A DNA stretch of 64,000 nucleotides from Episyrphus balteatus (taxonomy: Eukaryota; Arthropoda; Insecta; Diptera; Syrphidae): assembly GCF_945859705.1 (NCBI RefSeq), contig NC_079134.1, forward strand, positions 122,140,620 to 122,204,619. The letters are read 5' to 3'. A model generated the notes under the pieces. That model had not been told where the DNA came from. It saw nothing but the letters and a program-made list of their open reading frames with translations, and ran no database searches. The position numbers and the translations under genes were made by a program. Positions 23,883-34,955 of this stretch are shown here, piece after piece (position 1 is the first letter of the stretch; each line of letters opens with the position of its first letter).

Positions 23883-25260
23883 TTCGATGCAGGATACTTA
23901 TTTTTGTTTTTTTTTTTTCTTTTCCTTTTCCAGAAATATACTCACTCGAAGGACAACCGAAGGACAATAGAGATATTTTTTCTTTCAAATCTGCACTTTT
24001 GATTTCACTGTATTACACGGTTATTTTGTAAAAGAGGACGACGAATAAACAAAACTCAAAACTTCAACTTGTATATCTTTTACCTGCAATTAACAGTAAA
24101 CTAAAACACACATACACAAGAGTAAAAGTACTCTTTTATACAAAATAAATATACATAAATGTATGTTAGGTATGTAGGTATATGTGTTATATTCACACCA
24201 TACCTTCTGCTATGATGCAAGAACGTTTTGTAACCATCGACACGAAACACATCACTTTTTCTGGTTTTGGTTTTTTTGCAAATCAAAAAATTATAACAGA
24301 GGGTTTTTTTCTCTCTTTTTAAATATTTTTTTGATAGTTTTCACGTAAAAAATAAAATATGAACTAGAAAAAAATATTTCTAGTTTTTTTTATTATAAAT
24401 TTCAATGATAGATATGATCAAGTGGAACAATAATAATAATAAACAACGACGACCGAATTTTCCTTTCACCACCAACACACAAAACAACAACAAACGGAAC
24501 CAACAAAGTTAGAAAAAGTTGGTGTCAGTTCATTTTGCGCTTCACTTTCGATGATGCGACAATGATGAGGGATCAAATAAGAGGATAACCGAGTTCAAAC
24601 ATATATAGGTTTATGTATATATGTAAATGTATACAGTACTATATTTCATCCATACATCCCTTAAAACAAGCAAACGCACACAGTTAACTTTTGGGTACTT
24701 ATCATCCGCACATATGTGAGAGATTACAAAACTCTTCTCAACGTCAACGTCAACCCCTAAACCATCCAGAGAAGCAGCTGGATTGCTTGGCCTTTTGCCC
24801 TTTGTGTCGTTTCGGTCAGTAACACTTTTGTTTAATTTCTTAAAAATTTGAAAAACTTCCGCTAACTGACAATAATTTTATATCAACATCCGCTTGAATC
24901 TCAGCTTGCATATACGATTTCGATTTATGACCTGCAGCAGTTTCTCACTTAAGAGATACGGATACTTCTTCTGCTTATACTTTTAAAAAGGTGCTTGAAG
25001 CACAAACAAATACAACAACATTTATTTATCTTTCTCCCCAAAAAAAAACACACAAGCACAACGACGACGACGACAATAAAAACAACTCCGAACTCCAGAA
25101 ACGCACTCGTTCAACTGAATCGCTGCGGAACAACTTCCACTTGCACAGAAAAATATACTTTTTCTGGCTGGATTTTTTGAGTGAGATCTTTAAAATATGT
25201 ATGGAAGTGAGATACAAACACAAACACACACACAGCATAATCGTTCATCCATAGAATGAA
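23883..25260 (-). promoter_or_regulatory. Probable 5' UTR and promoter region of the tetraspanin-like gene
   Basis: Upstream of the ATG at 23882 the sequence is less repeat-dominated. It contains initiator-like TCAGTT on the minus strand at 25121-25116 and 24869-24864, and another TCAGTT on the plus strand at about 24528. No TATA box is placed at a convincing distance from any of them. Runs such as CAACGACGACGACGAC at 25059-25073 are simple repeats. The start site cannot be fixed by reading alone. Confidence 0.25.
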
Positions 25261-25829
25261 CAAAATATCATTTAGCACCAGGCCAAGCTAGCACCATAGG
25301 AAGAGAGATGACCATGAGAAATAGGCAAATAATGGTGTTATGGAACGAGAACGACTACAAACAAAAACATATCCTGAATCGAACATGTTTGATGTTGAAT
25401 TGAATGAAAATAACATGAGTTTGGTTTTGGTTTGATGTCCATACGTTTTGAACAGTGCTGGCGAATGTAGGTATAGTTCAGTCAATGATTAGTCTCATGG
25501 GGTTGTCGTTTGGTACAAAAATCCAATTTTTTCAAATAACTGTTACTCTGAAAATATAAGCTATGATTACACGGTCAACGAAATCGGTCAACGCGTTGAA
25601 TCTCTGACGTAAGTATGACGTCAAAATCTGTCCCAAGAGTGTCACCTCGTGTGATCGTCAACAAATACTGCTGTCATTGCGTTGACGGTTACGATGACAC
25701 TGGCGTTGACACACATTTTTAGGTCAACGCATTGATGACCGTGTAATCTCTCTGTCAATGCCATTGGGTGTCATCGCAATGACCCTGTCCCAGGGAACAT
25801 TTTTTGTAGGGCGATTGTTTGAATGGTGT

Positions 25830-26310
25830 ACCGTTTTGGAGGGAGGGGGTTCTCATTTCACCTTTTTGTTTTTTTTTTACAATAAAAAAACATTTCTGTA
25901 TGGCCATGGCATCCATATTGGATGTAAAACCATTTGTACCTTTACTTTAAGCTACATTTTAAGACCGTAATTGTTAGCATTGGTTGCGGCGTTCATATGC
26001 TACAAGCGTTTGAAGGTGGCCATATTGATTTTTTTTTCGATTTTTTAAAAATCAAATGTCGAAACTTTTTATTTTTTTTTTAATTTTCCGACAAAACTTT
26101 AGTAATTTTACATTTATATTCGTTCAACAATCTTATCAGAATTCATTTAAGACTTTTATCTTAAAAGTGCATCGCGTATATTTCGAAATATTTACATTTC
26201 AATGCAACCATGTCAAACAAATTTTCGTTTAATTTTTCTATGAGAGCTTTCTTCAAATCTTATATTCTCCGCTTGTTTTTTACAAAATATTTTTGGAAAA
26301 TTTAAATTTT
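25830..26310 (+). repeat. Dispersed repeat S, copy 1
   Basis: Shared in inverted orientation with 48330-48730: GGCCATGGCATCCATATTGG near 25902 is complemented by CCAACATGGATGCCATGGCC near 48706, and AATGCAACCATGTCAAACAA near 26202 by TTGTTTGACATGGTTGCATT near 48383. Both copies lie inside inverted-repeat elements (different ones), so the segment may have been captured or may be an independent insertion. Confidence 0.6.
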
Positions 26311-26494
26311 TGCTTTGTTTCAAACAGTGTGCGAGTCAACGCGTTGACACTGCTAAGTAAACGTCAAATTGACACACCTGCGCGTCAACGTAAATTGGGA
26401 CAACATTGACGCAATAGTGTCAATCGTGTGATAGTCAATGTTTTATGCATTGACTATTGACACTGTGAACATTGACGGTGAGATGACAGAGAGA

Positions 26495-27077
26495 GAAATG
26501 GTAACGGAGTTACGAATAACAGAGTTACGCGCGACAGAGTTACGGCCGTCAAAGTTACGCGAAACCGAAGTTACGAAAAACTAGAGTTACGAATTCCAAA
26601 GTTATGTTAAGCTATGACATGTGATTTTTGGGTTGGCAACAATTGCGAGGAACGATTTGGAATTATGGAAACATAAATAAGAGAATATCGATACGTAGGT
26701 GCAATATTAGTTGGACAAATAAGAAGTTAATTTCAATTATGTCCCCCAAACTTACATAAGTATCCTTATGTTTTTTTTTCTATTTCAACGTTTTTGCGAT
26801 CTTCTCACAAAAATAAAACCATATATGTATATCTATACCTATCGAATCAAAATTTTACAAGATTAAATAACACCCATTTTCGCTTTACTCATTTAGTTCT
26901 GACCAATGAGAAAAATGTAAATCTCTTGTTTGTTGCCAACCCAAAAATCACATCTCATAGCTTAACATAACTTTAGAATTCGTAACTCTAGTTTTTCGTA
27001 ACTTCGGTTTCGAGTAACTTTGACGCTCGTAACTCTGTCACCCGTAACTCTGGTATTCGTAACTTCGTCGGTTTCCC
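26495..27077. mobile_element. MULE-like element with phased 15-bp repeat arrays in its ends
   Basis: A 583-bp element flanked by the perfect 9-bp duplication ACAGAGAGA (26486-26494 and 27078-27086). Each terminal inverted repeat is about 145 bp and built from seven AGTTACG-type units. In the left arm they start at 26508, 26523, 26538, 26553, 26569, 26585 and 26600. In the right arm the CGTAACT complements start at 26966, 26981, 26997, 27013, 27028, 27043 and 27058, the same spacing mirrored. Long ends plus a 9-bp duplication suit the Mutator-like (MULE) superfamily. The centre (26645-26930) codes for nothing. The units are plausible transposase-binding sites (inference). Confidence 0.75.
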
Positions 27078-27143
27078 ACAGAGAGAATATGTATTTTTCT
27101 TGACGTCAGAGAGTCAACGCGTTGACCGTGTAATCAGAGCTTA

Positions 27144-27732
27144 ACTCCTAGAGAAAAATTACATATGTACTACAAAAAGAAAGATAATTATATTTCCAAT
27201 CTAAAAAGTCCTTGCAAGTTTTCTGTCCGACTAGTAGTTCTCGAAGTATTGAGACTAATGCGTTTTTCAAAATGGCGGACGCCCCACAAGACCAAACAGT
27301 ACGCAAACTGAGATTTGTACTCTGGATAAACCCCTCTTCAATACTGCATTCAAACTTAGCTGACGTAACAACTTTTTTCGCATTTTTCCAAATTAACTGA
27401 ACTAGTACCTTTTTAACCAGGTGGGGTCGTTTTGAACCTAAATGTTGAAACAAAACAAAAATTGTAATAACATTAATTTTATATTCATTATAGACGAAAT
27501 GTATCTTTTTGATCAAATCGTATTTTTTGAGTTTTCTGGTTTAACCTCCCCCACGATTTTTTTTAAAGAAAATCAAATGATATTTGGTTAAGAGTTTGAA
27601 CATTCCTAATATAATTATGCGGTACCAAGTGAATTGTTTTCTTTTTTAATGATGATCCGAAAATCTTCCCTGAAGTCTCTTCTAGTTTTGTCGCGATATC
27701 GAAACAAGGACTTTTTTATAAAAGAAAACAAA
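27144..27732. other. Non-coding stretch, no gene recognised
   Basis: Both strands are open for some distance (62 codons plus, 122 codons minus at 27516-27148), but neither translation resembles a known family. The plus frame includes FFKMADAPQDQTVRKL, the minus frame is an unrelated mix, and no splice or start signals support either. It may be a repeat. Confidence 0.4.
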
Positions 27733-27735
27733 TAA

Positions 27736-28384
27736 CACTGGTTTACAAGGGTTTTGTTGCCGAAACAAAAATATACTTTTCTGAAGGTTTTTGGTGTGCT
27801 GAACTTGAATCCGAAGTCAGAAACAACTAATCAGCTCCCGTTTTTGAGATATTACCGTTAGAAAATGCAAAAATACGTTTTTTTGAATTCTTCGGGCCTT
27901 ATTCTTTTGTATAAAGAAAATTGTTTGAGCATATTTAGTAACGGTTTCTATAAGAACTATTTTCCATCTTTCGACACCTGTTTAAATCTTTTCAATATCT
28001 TTTATATTGCCCGAGATATCTCAAACGCAAGTAAGTGGGTTTGGCTTCATATATCATAAAGAAGATAATGACGTTATAAAATTTATAAAAATACCAAACA
28101 ACTTAGGATATCTCGGGCAGTAAAAAAGATATCGGAAAGATTTAAACAGATTTAAAAAGGTGGTAAATAGTACTTATGAAAACCGTTACTAAATATGCTC
28201 AAAAAAATTTCCTTATATAAAAGAATTAGGTCCGAAGTTATGCATTTTCTATCGGTAATATTTCAAAAACTGGAGCTGATTAATTTTTTTTGACTTCAGA
28301 TTCGAGTTCAGCACACCGAAAACCTCCAGAAAAGTATATTTTTGTTTCGGCAACAAAAAAAAAGTTTAATTTTGTTAACCAGTG
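27736..28384. mobile_element. 'CACTGGTCAACA' family element, third copy
   Basis: Ends CACTGGTTTACAAGGGTTTT at the left and AATTTTGTTAACCAGTG at the right are flanked by TAA (27733-27735 and 28385-28387). Arms of about 300 bp are complementary (GATATCTCGGGCAGTAAAAA near 28107 against ATTGCCCGAGATATC near 28008). It is clearly related to 14380-15333 and 13134-13576. No coding capacity. Confidence 0.7.
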
Positions 28385-28589
28385 TAATCTTTAAGCTCCA
28401 TCACTATGGTTGGTATCGGATCTTTCAAAAGCCACTTTGTAGCTACAGTCAATTCCTTCTAAGTCGAACTTAGTCTTAGTTGAATTTCACTCTAACTCGA
28501 TTTTTTTGCACCATTCTCAATGAAAACGTTTGAAGAAAAAAGATTGTTTTAATTCCTCTAACTCGTACACGAAGATAAAAAGGGCACTT

Positions 28590-28740
28590 TAAAATAAGAT
28601 GATGCGCACATTAAATTTCACCAATTTAAAATTAGGTGATATCCGCTTAAATAAAGGTGATTCCACTTAAACTAAGTTTAATTTAAGGTGAACTTCATCT
28701 TATTTTAATGCGAATCTTCATCTTAAAAAAAAAAACGACC
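28590..28740. repeat. Imperfect inverted repeat rich in GGTGA/TTAAA blocks
   Basis: AAAATAAGATGATGCGCACA near 28591 is imperfectly complemented by TTCATCTTATTTTAATGCGA near 28692, with TTAAGGTGA and TCACC units between. This is probably a decayed MITE. Confidence 0.4.
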
Positions 28741-28805
28741 AAAAAATTTTAAAATTATAGTCTTACTTTAGCTTTAGTTCTAGTTTATCATACTTATTTC
28801 CAACA

Positions 28806-28873
28806 GTGAGATAGCACGATGGTAAGGCACTCGCCTAGTGACCCAACACAGTTGTAGTTTCCACCCGCAGCCA
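28806..28873 (+). repeat. tRNA-derived SINE-like relic
   Basis: TAGCACGATGGTAAGGCACT followed by CGCCT strongly resembles a tRNA D-arm and pol III A box (TRGCNNARYNGG, about 10 of 12). A weaker B-box-like segment GTAGTTTCCACCC lies 35 bp further on, before a run of T. No intact acceptor stem or anticodon arm can be folded, so it is not an active tRNA gene. A short tRNA-derived SINE remnant is the best reading. Confidence 0.4.
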
Positions 28874-29033
28874 GTTCTTTTTTTTTTTATTTGCGCATTC
28901 AAGAAATTAATGTGATTTGTCACCTTAATTTAATGTGGAAGTCTCACTGTTCGCACCTTGCCCCTACACATTTTTTCTGTGCGGACAATACTTTTGAGGT
29001 TATGTCATTTTGTTTTTTATCTAGAGTCATTTG

Positions 29034-29960
29034 GGGTAAGATTGCGCAGTGGGTAAGAGCGCGCAATGCTTATTTCTCGAGTTGTGTCAAAAAAAAAAAA
29101 AAATAAAACGAAAAATGAGGAAATCAGCGCTTAGTAAGGCGTCAATAATAATTGAAGATCTTCGCGATTGTGTGCCCAGCTCCATTTTATTTTAAAAGAG
29201 GGTTGAAAAAAACCGACTAAAAACAAAAAAAAAGTTGTGCTGAAAAAGTGTGTGGCGTCGGCGTGGCAGCATTAGATACCGAGAGTAGCATATATTTTTG
29301 AATAGTGCATATTTATATTTGATTTTTGTCAAAATTTGTTAGACTTTGTTTTATTTTATTATAAATTTGATAAATAGAAAAAAAAGTACCTTTGTGGGTA
29401 AAATCGCGCTGTCCTTTTGTGGGTAAGAGCGCGCACGTCTCCCCATAGTAAACTTTTCTTTTTTTAATCTGATTTACAGTACAGAGAATTTTTGAACTTG
29501 AATCTTGAGAAACGAAGGCTGTTATTCATGAATTCCAAAAAGAAAGGCTCTGATTTAGTTAGAAACATTTTTTGTTTATTTTGTTTTATAAATAAAGTTT
29601 AAGTTTTTGTATTTGAACATTCATTTTAGTGAAAACTTGGAACTTTTGAAAGAAAGTTTTGTTAAACTTAGTATTACATTAAGTTTTTAGAAATTTAGTA
29701 GCCGTAAACTGTCAAGATTCCTATTAAAATTATGTGAACACTCCTACCCAAGAGTTTTCGCGATCTTACCCTGACTTAGGGGCAAGAATGCGCACTATGA
29801 CTTCATATGGTTTTTGTTTTGAATCATTATTTAAACTAAAAAACTTTTTTTGTGTTTTCTTGCTCCCAAAATATATGTACGTTTATCAAATGTAAAAAAC
29901 TTTATGCTGATATCTCTTACAGAAACTTCACAATTTTGCCTTAAAGTGAAGAGTGCGCGC
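29034..29960. repeat. Cluster of GGGTAAGAnnGCGC motifs
   Basis: GGGTAAGATTGCGCAGTGGG plus TAAGAGCGCGC at 29035-29066, GGGTAAAATCGCGC at 29396, GGGTAAGAGCGCGC at 29421, GGGGCAAGAATGCGC at 29778, a complementary GCGATCTTACCC at 29760 and a weaker AGAGTGCGCGCAC at 29948. At the first site TTGCGCAGTGGG fits a pol III A box. No protein or folded RNA is recognised. Confidence 0.45.
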
Positions 29961-30500
29961 ACATATCCCAACCGACTCTATTCAGATTTTTTAATTGTTT
30001 TCAGTCTCTTGATAGTTACATAATTTTTGCTCGTCGTAAAAATTGTAGAGCATAAAAATTTCTAATAGTTTTGTATATTTTTAAGATTATGCGACTTTTC
30101 AAACCAAAGCAACGGAACTTAAAAGAGCAGTCCAGCTCTAGGTAATCATATTTTTACATAAGGTACAAAAAATAAAAGACTTGAAGCATGTAAGTTATGA
30201 CAAAATAATACAAAAATTATATAATAGTGGGCTATTTCGCATCATTAAGGCTGGTTTTGGCAATTTTTTACAGATTTCCAAAAAGGAGGAGGTATTCAAT
30301 TCGTCTGTATTTTTTTTTGTATGTTTGTTTCATAACTTTAAACTAAGTGAACCAATTTTGATAATTCTTTTTGTATTGGTTAGCTGGTGCCTGCAATGTG
30401 TTCCCATTTTTAATTTCGTCCAGTTATGGCTTTAAAAACTTTGAGAGAAACCATAAAACCCATGTTTTAATCCATGGAAGTCGGTTTTGTTTTTTTGATA
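29180..30500 (+). repeat. Dispersed repeat ending in CATGGAAGTCGGTTTT
   Basis: It begins near 'gagggttgaaaaaaaccgac' (29199) and ends with AACCATAAAACCCATGTTTT followed by CATGGAAGTCGGTTTTG (30473-30490). The same terminal segment appears in the opposite orientation at the right edge of the window (63940-63990). It is a fragmentary mobile repeat whose class is not evident. Confidence 0.45.
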
Positions 30501-31568
30501 AAAGTGATTATCTCTAAAAATTATGTTTGGGGATTTTTTAGCATCTTTAATTTTCCAATCCAGAACATGATTGAAGGTGTGAAGTAAGTGCTCCCGAGGT
30601 AAATGTGAGCTGTCCCAATTTGGAATTCTACATTGGTTATATTCTTGTTTGATGGCTAAGTAGTTGTTGTTAATATTGGGTTTGATAAAGTTGGCTCACA
30701 ACTGCGTTTGTTTGCATCGAACGAAGTGTCTTGGAATTGGATGAATTGTGCTCAGAACCTGGGCCTGGAAGGAATGACGTAGTTAGCATTTGCATAGTAT
30801 ATTGTAGCAAAACTTGGGCCTTTGGTTGGAAGCGAACCAGTTCAATTGCAGCAAGATGGAATGTAATCATATTTGGTTTGGTCGTACGTGCGTCGTATGT
30901 CGTATCAGTATTTCGTGTGTTTTCAAATTCAATGGGATGGGGATAACAAATATTTTGTTGAGCCTCCCGTTTTCTAGGGATGTCTGATTGCAAGCTGGAA
31001 TAGGAGTATGAGATGCATATTATTCCATATTCCCTTAGCAATGTTTGATGTCGGGAGTTTTATGGATAGGGTTAGAAATTCGAAGTCATGGTGATATTAA
31101 GCTGGTTAAGTTTTAAATTAACAGATGTGAAGAAGTTTGATGAATTGGGGTTGGGAGGGAGGATTGTGTAATGGGTAAAAGAAAAGGGGCGAAGAAAAGC
31201 ATCCTGGATGCTGCATCCATATGCTACCTTATGCTTAAGTTACATTAAATAAAGAGTGCATATAAGTAGGTATTACATGTTTAGGTACTATTTTGAGATC
31301 GAATTTTGTAAGTTACTGATACTGTATTCGCAGAATAATACCGATTTTCTCTTTGAAAATTAGTAGCACAATGCATCATTTCAATTCTTTATTTTGTTGA
31401 CTGATAATAAGTTTGTTATCATCATTTAATAAACTAATTTTAACTTTTTTTAGTGTCTTTACATTTAATTCAAGTGGTTTTGACCGTTTAAATTAAAACT
31501 ATTCTTCCGTTTTGATAATAGAGCATAATGTCTAAAAGTCACTGTGGTGTATACGTAACATTTTTTTC
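30501..31568. other. Non-coding stretch, no gene recognised
   Basis: The minus strand is open for 123 codons at 31041-30670 (TTG first, first ATG late) and the plus strand overlaps it with another open frame. Neither resembles a known protein, and the composition is ordinary. It could be a decayed retroelement fragment given the LINE next door. Confidence 0.4.
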
Positions 31569-31580
31569 TTGCAATTTACG

Positions 31581-33900
31581 TTTTTTTTTTTTTTTTATAA
31601 TTAACGCGCACTAAAGGGAGTTAAATACCCTTAATATGTTAAACACAGTGCGAGCTTCAGAAAAATAGGGAGGGATTTAAAAGGAGAAACCGATGCACAT
31701 TAGTTTTAAAGCTCTGGACATTAAAACGGCAGGGAAAAACAGAGGCGGGTATTATATTCAACATTCGTGTGGTGCGGCTTAAGAAAGAATCTCTGTATTT
31801 GACGGTACGTCCGAAGTTGGGCTCAAGGGTAAACTGATGAGCATTCCTAGAAGCGCGAGTATTACGGTTAAATTTTTTCAGGGGAGGAATGCAACTAGCT
31901 ATTTCATCTGAACATTGTTTATAAAAATAGCGATAAAACAAAGAGAGACATGACACATTTCGTCGGTGGTCTAGGGACGCAATTGTCTCAGTTATCGATC
32001 TATCATCTATCATTTTGAAAGCACGTTTTTGTATTCTGTCCAAGAAACTCAAATACGTTATCGGAGCACCTGCCCAGATGTGACAATTGTATTCAAGTTT
32101 TGGTCGAATGTAAGCTTTATAGATTACAGCTAGATCAGAAGATGAGAAGAATTTCTTGCATCTTTTCGGAGAAAACCTAAACATTTCGCAGCGTTTTTGG
32201 CGACATCGAATATGTGTTCGTTCCACAGAAGGTGGTTTGTTACACTCATACCGAGAATGGAAAGTTTCTCAGTTTCCTCGATGCAAGTGCCACTCATTGA
32301 TAGTGGCATAGGTGGAAGGTTCCGTTTTAATGATAGTAAGCAGCATTGTGTTTTTGATGCATTAAATTCTACACGATTTCTTATTCCCCATTGAACAATG
32401 CTGTCAAGATCAGAATTTAATGAGCTTATCATATTTTGTCGTTGAAGTTCCACATCCGAAGGACATGGGTGTGAATCTTCAAACGAATATGAAAAGCTGA
32501 GGGTACTATCATCTGCGAAACAATTTAATGGATTAGAAGTTTCAGAGAGCAAATCATTAATGAAAATGAGAAAGAGAGTCGGAGACAAAACGGAGCCCTG
32601 GGGCACACCAGCGTTTATTTTGTGGGTTTCAGACTTGAAACCATCCAATACGACTTGTATTGAACGGCCCGAAAGGTTATTTCTAATCCAATGAAGAAGA
32701 GAATCATCGATACCGAATGCATGCATTTTCGATAAGAGAGCTTGATGCCAAACTCTATCAAATGCCTTTGAAATATCAAGCGCAATAATCTTGCTTTCTC
32801 CAAAACGATGCAAAGATTTGTTCCACTGTTCGGTGAGATATACCATCAGATCACCAGTGGACCTATTGCTACGAAAGCCGTACTGCCGGTCATTAAGAAG
32901 CTTCCGTTCTTCGAGATATTTCTTAAGCTGGAAATTAATCAGCGTTTCCATGACCTTGGAAAGAAGGGACGTGAGTGCAATTGGTCGATAGTTGGAAGGT
33001 GAGGAGGATTCGCCTTTTTTAGGGACAGGCTGGACAAATGCGGTTTTCCATCCACTCGGAACGAGTCCAGTAGAGTAGGACAGATGAAAAAGCTTACGCA
33101 GTGGTTTTGCCAGCGTGGAAGAACACCTCTTCAGAACGATGGGAGAGATACTATCCGGGCCAGCGGATTTGTGTATGTCAAGGTCTTTCAGGACTCTTGC
33201 CACTGTACGAGTGCGAAAGAAGATTCGTCCCATGGATCCGTTTACACACTCAAGTACTGGAGGAGTCATGACACTATCTGGCAGTGTAGAGTTGGCAGCG
33301 AACTGCTTTGCAAGGAGATTAGCTTTCTCAACAGAGCTTACAAAGGGAGTGTCATTGAAGACAAGCGTTGGAACCGCAGATGACGAAGAGTTTTTAATGT
33401 TTTTAGCAAATGACCAAAAATTTTTACTCCCTGTGGGACATTGAAGTGTTTTTTGTCTTAATTTTTGATCATGCAGGAATTTGGTTCGTCGGATATGGGC
33501 GTTGCTGACCTTTCTAGCCTGTTTGAACTTTTTTCGGGTTTCCTCAGTGGGATTGGCTTTATAACAACGGAAACTTACCTCTTTATTCCTGATAACCTCT
33601 TTACAGCTCGAGTCAAACCATGCATTCTCTTTCGGTTTGAATGTTTTAACCCTATTCGGGATAAAATTTCTCATTCCGGAGAGAATTAAATTTGTGATCA
33701 TATCTGCACTGGAATCAACGTCACTATCGAGGAAGCATAGCGACCAGTTAAAGTTTTTAAAGAAACCGTTGAGTCCCTCCCAGTTGGCTTTCTCGTATTG
33801 CCAAAATTTATATAATTCTTTTTTACGTATTATGAAAGACGATTAAAACTGTCGAAGGATGACCAGTGAGAGGGGACATTTCTAAAACATTGGTTTAAGG
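31581..33900 (-). mobile_element. 5'-truncated jockey/CR1-like non-LTR retrotransposon (LINE)
   Basis: Minus-strand element ending in a 16-base A tail (T run 31581-31596) after a 60-bp 3' UTR. It contains the reverse transcriptase and the C-terminal region but lacks the gag-like ORF and the endonuclease, so it is truncated at the 5' end, as is usual for LINE copies. The coding region is broken by a frameshift near 32165 and a stop near 33843. A hAT-like element abuts its 5' side at 33901. No target duplication was recognised. Confidence 0.85.
31657..33842 (-). pseudogene. LINE reverse transcriptase, frameshifted and truncated
   Basis: A broken copy of a non-LTR reverse transcriptase. From 33842 the frame reads through FWQYEKANWEGLNGFF and the ATG at 33701. 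RT motifs follow: SNYRPIALTS, QYGFRSNRST, LDISKAFDRVW (catalytic Asp), GVPQGSVLSP and the FADD box. The frame stops at 32130. The protein continues in a second frame from about 32190 to a stop at 31657, with the typical C-terminus (YIRPKLEYNCHIW, LDRIQKRAFKMIDD, LDHRRNVSCLSLFYRYF, SFLSRTTRMLNIIP). The two frames overlap near 32130-32226, and the shift maps to an A/G-rich run near 32165. The FADD box and C-terminus are typical of jockey/CR1-type insect elements. The upstream endonuclease is missing, so the copy is dead. Confidence 0.85.
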
Positions 33901-34955
33901 CAACGGTTCTCAACCTTCCAGAGTATGCTGACCCCTAACAAAAAAATTGTCAGCTGGCGGACCCCTTTCAAAAATAAATTTAATTTATTATTATGTGTAA
34001 GAATCATTAAATTAACAATTTATACACTGTTGCTGGCTGTGAATCCTGCCTATTGGGCCGGAGCGACATTGAATTGTGAAAAAATTAAATTGAAAAATAA
34101 AAAAAAAACATAGGTAGCCCCCGCAAAAGTTGCATTGGATCCAAAAAAGTATAAAAAGATTTTTTTTTTAATTTTTAAAATGACCGCTAAGGGTCGCGAA
34201 TACGAATTCGCTTTGAAAATTGACAAAAAAAAAAAACAAAAACCAAATTGGCTTATAAAACACATACTTGCATTTTGTTTTTTTTTTTTTTAATTTAGGT
34301 AATGAATTTTGCATTTTGTTTTTTATTTTTTATTAATTAATGCATTTATTCTTCTCTAAAAAGCCTCCATTAGTTATTCCTTACTGCAATTGAAACCTGA
34401 AAAAATGAGCCTAAAAAACAAACGATAGGTCAGGGCTTACGGAGTAAAAATATTTTTTAATTATTATTTTTCAGTTTAAAACTTTAGTTTACTTCCTTAA
34501 TATAATTTATATAATTCTTTTTATTACCAACTCTAAAGTTTTTAAATACAATGCAAGAAAACTTTCATTTTTGCATTGCAATGCGCGACCCCTAGAGCGG
34601 TGGGAAAATATATTTAAAAAAAAAAATCAATGAATTTAGCAGGGGGTAGAATTTTGAATTTGCACAAAATTAGTTTTCGCTCCAGCAGCTAGGCAGCAAT
34701 CCCATGTAATTACATAATAGAAAAGCACTATGTGATCTTTTAGTAATTAAAAGAAGATTCATGTATCTATTATTGAGAGGGGTAAGAAAATGCAATACAA
34801 GGAAATTAGTTAAGAAGATAAAAAGAACAAAGTTTGTTGAGCGTCACATTAGAATAATGTTAAATACGTTTTTCTGATGCTTTATGGAAAAGCGGACCTC
34901 CTGAAATTTTTTGCGGACCCCTAGGGGTCCGCGGACCACAGTTTGAGAACCGATG
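33901..34955. mobile_element. hAT-like non-autonomous element (CGGTTCTCAA ends)
   Basis: The left end CAACGGTTCTCAACCTTCCA and the complement of the right end CATCGGTTCTCAAACTGTGG match over about 15 bp. Both are followed by GACCCCT/GCGGACCCC-type sequence, and the right end contains the palindrome GACCCCTAGGGGTC. Such 'GGTTCTCAA...GACCCC' ends are common in hAT elements. No exact target duplication was found (GTTTAAGG and GTTAATTA flank it). The interior is AT-rich and non-coding. It abuts the 5' side of the LINE and may have inserted into it. Confidence 0.55.

Larger units (their letters stand above)
25557..27143. mobile_element. MITE with GATTACACGGTCAACG ends, interrupted
   Basis: Inverted ends: TAAGCTATGATTACACGG at the left matches TAAGCTCTGATTACACGG read from the right, continuing through TCAACG and TCTCTGACG. 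The 13-base palindromic motif GTCAACGCGTTGA occurs at 25587, 26335 and 27113, with further TTGAC/GTCAA units between. A MULE-like element (26495-27077) has inserted near the right end. A stretch in the middle (about 25830-26310) is shared with 48330-48730. No coding capacity; superfamily not assigned because no clean target duplication was found. Confidence 0.7.

Noticed and set aside
24991..25254. 87-codon plus-strand ORF upstream of the tetraspanin-like exon
   Set aside because: Low-complexity His/Asn/Asp runs from simple repeats, TTG start and no homology recognised.
27148..27516. 122-codon minus-strand ORF as a gene
   Set aside because: No family resemblance, no start or splice context, and the complementary strand is open as well.
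28806..28873. Functional tRNA gene
   Set aside because: It has an A-box-like segment but no acceptor stem or standard anticodon arm, and the B box is poor.
30670..31041. 123-codon minus-strand ORF as a gene
   Set aside because: It opens with TTG, overlaps open frames on the other strand, has no recognisable domain and sits in repeat-rich DNA.
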